This document shows positions 39,577-45,075 of a stretch of 45,075 bases of DNA, piece after piece. The DNA is from Cyclobacteriaceae bacterium (GTDB lineage Bacteria; Bacteroidota; Bacteroidia; Cytophagales; Cyclobacteriaceae), in assembly GCA_019694905.1 (NCBI GenBank), contig JAIBBB010000005.1:1-45075 (forward strand), written 5' to 3'. Positions within the stretch are counted from its first letter, which is position 1, and each line of letters starts with the position of its first letter. Position numbers and translations under genes: made by a program. The notes beneath the pieces are model-generated. The model saw only the letters and a program-made list of their open reading frames with translations. It made no database searches and was not told the origin of the DNA.

Positions 39577-41762
39577 TTGGCGTACTCGCTCAGGAACTTG
39601 ATCCTCATCAGGCGCAGTTCTTCCTCAGAAAAATCCTCATTCGCCTCATTGGCCAGCGCCTCCTCTATGCTGTCAGTTTCAGAATTCAGAAAATAATCGT
39701 AGATCAATTCCTGCTTCTCCGCATCCAGCACCTCGTCGATATAGTAGTCCAGATTAAGTTTGGTGCCTGAGTAACAAATATTCTCAATTTCAGATAACAA
39801 CTCATCAAAAGAAATGGCCCGGGATTCTGCAATTTCCTCCAGGTCAATCTTGCGGTCGATTTGCTGAATGATGAAGATTTTGGTCTTCGACTTGTTCACA
39901 GAAGACTTGACAACGACTTCCGTGGCAGTTTCTATTTCGTTCTCCTCTACATAGCGCTGGATCAACTCAAGAAATTCCTTTCCGAATTTGTTGACCTTGC
40001 CCATCCCCACACCATTGACCGAAGCCATGTCCTCTTTGGTGATAGGATAAGTAGTTGCCATCTCCTCCAGCGAAGGATCCTGGAAAATCACATAGGGGGG
40101 CAGATTCTTTTCCTTCGCCACCTTCCGGCGAAGAACCTTGAGCATTTCAAACAGCTTGACGTCATAGGATTTGCTCGTACCTGTTCGCTCGCTGGACTCT
40201 TCCTCCTCATCAATGGCCGTAGTAAAGTCGTGGTCACGCGCCAGTTCTATGGGGTGGGGCTTCACCAGGAACTTCTTACCCTTTTCCGACATCCTCAGCA
40301 CGCCGATATTATCAATGTCCTTCTCCAGATACTGATAGATGAGGGCCTGACGGACAACTGACTTCCAGAAGTCGGCCTCTTCACTACCACCCTTGCCATA
40401 CACAGCAAGGTCAAAGTGTCCATAGCTCTTGATGTATTCATCCTCTACGCCGCGAATCACGTTCACAAGGTGATTCAGCCCGAACCGTTCGTTGGTCTGT
40501 TTGACAGCTTCCAGCACAATTTTTACGTACTCGGTGCCGTCAAACCTTTCGCGGGGATGCACGCAGTTGTCGCACGATTCACAATTATTCTGCCCGTATT
40601 CCTCCCCAAAGTAGTGGAGCAACTGACGGCGGCGGCACACCGGTGATTCAGAATAGAACTCCATCTCCTGCAGCAGTATTCGGGCGTTCTCGCGTTCCTG
40701 AACCGATTTGTCCTTGTTGAACTTCTCCAGTTTGTTGAGGTCGTTATGGCTATAAAACATGAGGCAATGACCCTCGAGCCCATCTCTGCCCGCACGGCCG
40801 GTTTCCTGATAATAGCCTTCCAGAGATTTTGGCACATCGTAATGCACCACAAACCGCACATCCGGTTTGTCAATACCCATACCAAATGCAATGGTGGCCA
40901 CAATGATGTCTACCTCTTCGTTGAGGAAATCATCCTGGTTTTTCATGCGCACATCCGCATCAAGTCCGGCGTGATAAGGCGCTGCCTTGAATCCGTTTAC
41001 GTTCAGTAGCTGGGCCACTTCTTCAACCTTCTTTCTGCTAAGACAGTACACAATACCGGACTTGCCCTTATGGTCCTTGAGAAAACGGATGAGTTGCTTC
41101 TTCGTCTCCTTCTTGGGCCTTACTTCGTAATACAGGTTTTTCCGGTTGAAGCTGGACACAAAGACATCCGCTTCTTCCATCTGAAGATTCTTCTGAATAT
41201 CAAGCTGAACCTTTGGTGTGGCGGTGGCCGTAAGCGCAATGACCGGCAGTTTTCCAAATTGGGCGATCATCGACTTGATGCGCCGGTACTCAGGCCTGAA
41301 GTCATGCCCCCACTCTGAAATACAGTGCGCCTCGTCAATGGCCACAAACGAAACATTCACCTTTTTGAGGAAGGCAATATTTTCTTCTTTATTGAGAGAC
41401 TCTGGCGCAACATACAACAACTTGACTTCGCCATTCAAACAGTCCTTCCGCAGTCTGGTAATCTCAGCCTTGCTCAAAGTCGAATTAAGAAACCGGGCAT
41501 TCACGCCATACGCGTTCATCTGGTCCACCTGATTTTTCATCAAAGCAATCAGGGGAGAGATGACGATCGCGAGCCCGTCTCGCATCAATGCAGGTAATTG
41601 GTAGCAGAGTGATTTGCCGGCGCCGGTAGGCATGATCACAAATGTGTTTCTGCCACTCAGTATGTTTTTGATGACAATCTCCTGATTACCGCGGAAAGAC
41701 GTATAACCGAATACTTCCTTCAACTTCTCTGCCAACGCATCTTTCTGCTCTGCAACAACCAT
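39573..41762 (-). CDS. recQ: ATP-dependent DNA helicase RecQ
   Basis: The 729-residue 3'-5' helicase acts in recombination and replication-fork repair. Motif 0 (FGYTSFRGNQEIVI), Walker A PTGAGKS (45-51) and DEAH (143-146) are intact, with the QETGRAGRDG motif VI. The RQC zinc site is formed by a first Cys (CRRRQLLHYFG) and the CESCDNC triplet near residue 395, followed by the winged helix. An HRDC domain lies around 560-625 (LPPYVIFQDPSLEEMA, VNGVGMGKVNKFG). A further acidic C-terminal region of about 100 residues makes it longer than the E. coli enzyme. It overlaps the kinase gene tail to tail on a shared CTAG. Confidence 0.96.
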   Translation of the reverse strand: MVVAEQKDALAEKLKEVFGYTSFRGNQEIVIKNILSGRNTFVIMPTGAGKSLCYQLPALMRDGLAIVISPLIALMKNQVDQMNAYGVNARFLNSTLSKAEITRLRKDCLNGEVKLLYVAPESLNKEENIAFLKKVNVSFVAIDEAHCISEWGHDFRPEYRRIKSMIAQFGKLPVIALTATATPKVQLDIQKNLQMEEADVFVSSFNRKNLYYEVRPKKETKKQLIRFLKDHKGKSGIVYCLSRKKVEEVAQLLNVNGFKAAPYHAGLDADVRMKNQDDFLNEEVDIIVATIAFGMGIDKPDVRFVVHYDVPKSLEGYYQETGRAGRDGLEGHCLMFYSHNDLNKLEKFNKDKSVQERENARILLQEMEFYSESPVCRRRQLLHYFGEEYGQNNCESCDNCVHPRERFDGTEYVKIVLEAVKQTNERFGLNHLVNVIRGVEDEYIKSYGHFDLAVYGKGGSEEADFWKSVVRQALIYQYLEKDIDNIGVLRMSEKGKKFLVKPHPIELARDHDFTTAIDEEEESSERTGTSKSYDVKLFEMLKVLRRKVAKEKNLPPYVIFQDPSLEEMATTYPITKEDMASVNGVGMGKVNKFGKEFLELIQRYVEENEIETATEVVVKSSVNKSKTKIFIIQQIDRKIDLEEIAESRAISFDELLSEIENICYSGTKLNLDYYIDEVLDAEKQELIYDYFLNSETDSIEEALANEANEDFSEEELRLMRIKFLSEYAN

Positions 41763-42017
41763 ATTTCAAGCAAACATGAAAATATTGAATTCCCTATCTT
41801 TGAGTTTCAACTCCGGAAAGAGTCGAATACATTGAATATAAAAAAAAAGCCGGAACCGCCCAACCCTTATTACAGATTAATAACGGCAAACCTGACGCTA
41901 AAGTGAGTGTATGTACCGCACACGTTTTCGAAGCAACAATAATCGCCGGAACATGTTTACCTTTAACAACTTTCACCGTCAGTTTGTTGCAGACGGTGCT
42001 CACAAACTCTACATCTG
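41763..42017. other. Divergent intergenic region between recQ and manC (255 bases)
   Basis: This is the largest gene-free stretch. It has an exact TAnnTTTG (TATCTTTG, plus strand, 41795-41802) far from manC with no good -33, a near match TACCTTTA (41958-41965) 52 bases before manC, and a nine-base A run (41840-41848). On the minus strand a TTG-N23-TATTTTCA pair could serve recQ. No RNA gene or convincing reading frame is seen; a 79-codon frame on the minus strand looks like chance. Confidence 0.4.
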
Positions 42018-43124
42018 ATGTCCCTATTCTCACGAAAAAAGCAGCTTGAAAGAGAAAATATCTATGTCGTACTGATGGCCGGTGGAGTAGGTGTACGATT
42101 CTGGCCGTACAGCCGCAACTCCAGGCCCAAGCAATTTCTGGATGTGATGGGCATCGGAAAAACGCTCTTACAAAGTACTTTCGAAAGATACCTTCCCATC
42201 TGTGAGCCCGGCAATATCTTCGTCGTCACTTCGGAAGAGCAGGAAGATCTTGTCCGCGAACAACTTCCTCAGATTGATCCGGGCCAGATCCTTTCAGAGC
42301 CGATGCGAAAAAACACAGCTCCCTGTATTGCTTATGCTGCGCACCGGATTCACCAGCTGAACCCCCAGGCTGTGATTGTGGTCAGCCCTGCCGATCACCT
42401 CATCCTCAACGAAAAGGACTTTCAACAAACGGTATTGAAATCGGCTGAAAATGCGTTTGAGCAGGATATACTGGTCACACTTGGTATTCAACCCAACCGC
42501 CCGGAGACGGGCTACGGGTATATTCAGTACATCGAATCGAAAAGCCCGCTCAAGAAAGTGAAGACATTTACCGAAAAACCGGAGTTGTCACTTGCGAAGA
42601 AGTTCGTTGAGAGTGGAGAATTTGTCTGGAACGCAGGTATTTTCATCTGGAGTGTGGCCTCTATTCTGAAAGCTTTCGAAAAACACCTCCCGGAAATGCA
42701 TGAAATCTTCCAGGAACTTGAGCCACATCTCGGCACGCCGGAAGAAAAAGCACACGTGCGCACAGCCTATGGTCAATGTAAGAACATCTCCATTGACTAT
42801 GGCATCATGGAAAAAGCTGACAACGTGTTTGTCTGGCTGAGCAACTTTGCGTGGTCCGATCTGGGATCCTGGTCTTCGCTGCACGAGCTCTCATCAAAAG
42901 ACAGTGCGAACAATTCGGTCAATGCGAATGCGCTGATTTACGATTCAAGAAACTGCATCGTTCGCGGTCCCCAGGACAAACTCATTGTGGTCCAGGGCCT
43001 CAATGGCTTTCTCATCGGTTCATTTGATAACGTGATCATTGTTTGCGAAAAAGATAAAGAAGAACTTTTTCGCCGCTACGTCAGTGATTTGAAGAGCAGA
43101 CCTGACGGTGCTGAGTATATCTAG
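42018..43124 (+). CDS. manC: Mannose-1-phosphate guanylyltransferase
   Basis: The 368-residue enzyme makes GDP-mannose from GTP and mannose-1-phosphate, feeding mannose, fucose or rhamnose into surface glycans. The nucleotidyltransferase signature GGVGVRFWPYSRNSRPKQF lies at residues 22-40; VSPADHLI, ETGYGYIQY, FTEKP and FVWNAGIFIW follow as expected. The protein ends after a short left-handed-helix-like region (IVRGPQDKLIVVQGLNGFLIG) and has no C-terminal isomerase domain, so it is monofunctional. Its stop overlaps that of rlmB tail to tail (CTAG, 43121-43124). No other sugar-nucleotide genes are adjacent. Confidence 0.95.
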   Translation: MSLFSRKKQLERENIYVVLMAGGVGVRFWPYSRNSRPKQFLDVMGIGKTLLQSTFERYLPICEPGNIFVVTSEEQEDLVREQLPQIDPGQILSEPMRKNTAPCIAYAAHRIHQLNPQAVIVVSPADHLILNEKDFQQTVLKSAENAFEQDILVTLGIQPNRPETGYGYIQYIESKSPLKKVKTFTEKPELSLAKKFVESGEFVWNAGIFIWSVASILKAFEKHLPEMHEIFQELEPHLGTPEEKAHVRTAYGQCKNISIDYGIMEKADNVFVWLSNFAWSDLGSWSSLHELSSKDSANNSVNANALIYDSRNCIVRGPQDKLIVVQGLNGFLIGSFDNVIIVCEKDKEELFRRYVSDLKSRPDGAEYI

Positions 43125-43861
43125 CGCCCGGCCTTTTGTCGGACAAACTCATACATGGCGATGCCAGCCGAAACGGAAACGTTGAGTGATTCAATCTTTC
43201 CTTTCATCGGAATGAGGGCCAGCCGGTCCGCCTCCCGCAGCAATTCGGGTGAAATCCCATCTTCTTCAGAACCCAGCAACAACACAGTCGGCATTCTGAA
43301 ATCAACTTCAAAAAGTGTTTCCTGCGCCTTTTCTGTTACAGCAATAACCTGCAGGCCGCGTTGACGTAAGTCACGCACAGTCTCCTTCAGATTGCGCACG
43401 CGGGCCACTGGAACAAAATTCAGCGCTCCTGCTGACGTCTTCATCGCATCCGCCGTTACCGGCGCATTCCCCTTCTCCGGTACAACGATGACATCCACCC
43501 CCGCTCCCTCGGCTGTGCGCACAATGGCACCAAAATTCCTCATGTCGGTGATCCTGTCCAGCACAATTACAAAAGGATCCCTGCCTTGTTCAAATACCCC
43601 CTGTACAACGTGATCCAGATTGGCATACTGAACTGCAGAAAGCACACAAATCACACCCTGGTGATTCTTGGTGGACATCCGGTTGATCTTCTCCTGCGGA
43701 ATGACCGCCAGAGGCACATGGCTCTTTCTCGCCAGCGCGAGCAGCTCCTGGGTAAGCTCGTTCTTCAGGCCGGATTGAACAAAGACCCGCTCAATCTGGC
43801 GCCCCGCACGAATGGCTTCCATCACCGCCCGTGTACCATATATCATTTCCTTCTTGTCCAT
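43121..43861 (-). CDS. rlmB: 23S rRNA (guanosine-2'-O)-methyltransferase RlmB-type (SpoU/TrmH family)
   Basis: The 246-residue SPOUT methyltransferase is expected to methylate the ribose of G2251 of 23S rRNA with S-adenosylmethionine. An N-terminal substrate-binding domain (1-75; IYGTRAVMEAI, STKNHQGVI) precedes the knotted domain with all three motifs: DRITDMRNFGAIVRTAEG, LLLGSEEDGI and IPMKGKIESLNVSVSAGIAMYE. Size and motifs match RlmB, though TrmH-family enzymes with other targets are similar. It lies 15 bases after the GWxTD gene and converges on manC with a four-base overlap. Confidence 0.93.
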   Translation of the reverse strand: MDKKEMIYGTRAVMEAIRAGRQIERVFVQSGLKNELTQELLALARKSHVPLAVIPQEKINRMSTKNHQGVICVLSAVQYANLDHVVQGVFEQGRDPFVIVLDRITDMRNFGAIVRTAEGAGVDVIVVPEKGNAPVTADAMKTSAGALNFVPVARVRNLKETVRDLRQRGLQVIAVTEKAQETLFEVDFRMPTVLLLGSEEDGISPELLREADRLALIPMKGKIESLNVSVSAGIAMYEFVRQKAGR

Positions 43862-43876
43862 GCTCTTGTTGCTGGC

Positions 43877-45046
43877 TCAGAATCTGCTCTTGCGCCAGAG
43901 ATCTATTTGGTTGTACCAGGTTTGCGAATAACTGTTCTCCCGGTGAAGGGTGTACTGCTCCGGATCAAACACGCTGCCTGCCTTGCTGAATATAAACTGC
44001 GTTCTGCTGGCCTTGTAGTACCAGATTTCATTGAGGCCCTTGCGGGTCACTTCGTCAGGTGCTCCAAAAATGATATAAACAATACCCCGGTCTGTCTTCC
44101 AACCTTCCTTGAACGCTGTGAAGCACCGGTTGGCGAACTCAACTCGCTGGAAATAGCTGCGCATAAAATTCCGTGCACGGTCCTTATCGCCCGTCAGTGC
44201 CAGCACCGATTTGTCAAATGCTGTCTTGTTTTCTCCGGCGTCTTCCAATTTCGCGTATTCGTCAGGAGTGGTCACATAGATAAGCGCTTTGGCGAGTTGC
44301 CCAACACGGGTCATCCTGGGAAACCCTGACGGCGGCACCAGGACGGCCACACCGCGTGCAGCGGTGGTATCGTGCTGGAGCAAATACAGGCCCGGCCTGC
44401 GTGGCTCGAATCGGTCGGCAGCATTCAGTGTGAAAGTGGAGTCGTAGATCATGAATTTGTCCACAACCGGCAGTGCTGTAGAAAAAGCGGGGTAGGCAGC
44501 AGGGAAGAACGTCCTGTAGTAGAAACCGTAAACCTTGCCAGGCTCAAAATTGCGGAGTTGATATCGCTTTCCTGATTCTGCAAATCTGTCGAGCAAGGGG
44601 CTGCCATCCTCCTGCGCAAGGAATGCATCTGAGGGATAACGTGAATCAATCGAGCGGTAGAAATACCATGGGCTAAGTCCCTCCGGATGAGTAATCACTG
44701 CCACCAGCAGCCAGGGCTTGTCAGGCCAGTCAACTGTGACTATACCCGTGCGGGTTTGTCCGACCGAAGCAATCACAGAGTCCTCCGGAGTCAACGGCTT
44801 CCCCTGAGCATCCGTGAGATTCTCGCGGCGCTCCCATTTGATGGTATAAGAATCAGCTGCCCGCGCAGCCATCCGGGCGCTGAGTGAATAAAGTACCTTC
44901 GCTTTGCCACCCGATACCACCGGACGCATCTGAAATTCAATCTCTGCCCCAGGATTATACCAGTAGCTGAAGTTAATACTACTCAGGTTCTGGGCGGTAG
45001 CAGCTGCGCCCAACAAGAGACCTACGAACACCAATACCCTTTTCAT
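43877..45046 (-). CDS. GWxTD domain protein, exported
   Basis: The 389-residue protein has a signal peptide (residues 1-18, ATAQ). The C-terminal part holds the GWxTD domain (GWKTDRGIVYIIFGAPDEV, about 315-333), followed by WYYKASRTQFIFS; the domain is found in secreted proteins of Bacteroidota and some other phyla and has no known function. The N-terminal two thirds are beta-rich and look like one or two immunoglobulin-like modules. It starts 29 bases from the right edge, where TACTTTTA (minus strand, 45070-45063) is one base from a -7 element. rlmB follows after 15 bases on the same strand. Confidence 0.88.
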   Translation of the reverse strand: MKRVLVFVGLLLGAAATAQNLSSINFSYWYNPGAEIEFQMRPVVSGGKAKVLYSLSARMAARAADSYTIKWERRENLTDAQGKPLTPEDSVIASVGQTRTGIVTVDWPDKPWLLVAVITHPEGLSPWYFYRSIDSRYPSDAFLAQEDGSPLLDRFAESGKRYQLRNFEPGKVYGFYYRTFFPAAYPAFSTALPVVDKFMIYDSTFTLNAADRFEPRRPGLYLLQHDTTAARGVAVLVPPSGFPRMTRVGQLAKALIYVTTPDEYAKLEDAGENKTAFDKSVLALTGDKDRARNFMRSYFQRVEFANRCFTAFKEGWKTDRGIVYIIFGAPDEVTRKGLNEIWYYKASRTQFIFSKAGSVFDPEQYTLHRENSYSQTWYNQIDLWRKSRF

Positions 45047-45075
45047 GGCTGCAAATTGTTTTTAAAAGTACGAGG

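Noticed and set aside
41794..42033. 79-codon frame on the minus strand in the recQ-manC gap
   Set aside because: It overlaps the manC start, has no ribosome site or family likeness, and the region is better read as regulatory.

Overview
The window looks like ordinary chromosome from a member of the Bacteroidota, most likely the Cytophagales. The evidence is the gliding genes gldA, gldF, gldG and gldH, families largely restricted to this phylum (BT_3928-type DoxX protein, DUF1599, GWxTD protein, RicT with a Cys-rich N terminus), several copies of the Bacteroidota promoter -7 element TAnnTTTG, weak or absent Shine-Dalgarno sequences, and a partial complex I operon that suits a respiring organism. 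The genus is not recognisable by eye. I see no rRNA, tRNA, CRISPR array, insertion sequence, prophage, attachment site or origin. Coding density is very high: the largest gene-free stretch is 255 bases (41763-42017), so no gap exceeds 300 bases.

Layout. 1-1278 (-) is the N-terminal part of a large secreted BNR-repeat protein. 1475-2831 (+) is a small operon of a membrane protein, an SRPBCC protein and a DHFR-fold protein, ending in a two-way hairpin terminator. 6985-2877 (-) is gldA-gldF-gldG-DUF4340 behind a good promoter. 10403-7156 (-) couples methylmalonyl-CoA epimerase to an AddB-like Fe-S nuclease. 10496-11962 (+) carries an unknown protein, an A-type Fe-S carrier and a DUF2490 protein. 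18509-11929 (-) is an eight-gene co-directional run: DUF1599, BT_3928 protein, shikimate kinase, sugar porter, Xaa-Pro aminopeptidase, unknown, DUF4198, RidA. 18518-22293 (+) is folP, an S9 peptidase and the c-di-AMP cyclase cdaA, meeting birA tail to tail. 23107-26470 (+) is rsfS, ftsH (with a strong terminator) and a DUF4349 lipoprotein. 28040-26473 (-) is a DGPF protein with its ECF42-type sigma factor.

The second half is dominated by a long minus-strand run: purD-ricT-gldH-asnB (37387-32403), then nuoABCD and the bifunctional NAD(P)H-hydrate repair enzyme (32358-28117). A TPR histidine kinase (+) meets recQ (-) tail to tail, manC (+) meets rlmB (-) tail to tail, and rlmB follows a GWxTD protein.

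Most genes are housekeeping: folate, purine, shikimate and asparagine metabolism, respiration, proteolysis, ribosome silencing, rRNA methylation and DNA repair. Organism-specific functions are gliding (GldAFG, GldH), mannose activation for surface glycans (ManC), c-di-AMP signalling (CdaA) and two signalling genes. No unmistakable new system is visible. The best leads are the DUF1599/BT_3928 pair running with aroK, the internally duplicated DUF1599 protein, the DUF4340 subunit of the Gld ABC transporter, the uncharacterised proteins at 10496 and 13175, and the pentapeptide-repeat tail of RicT.
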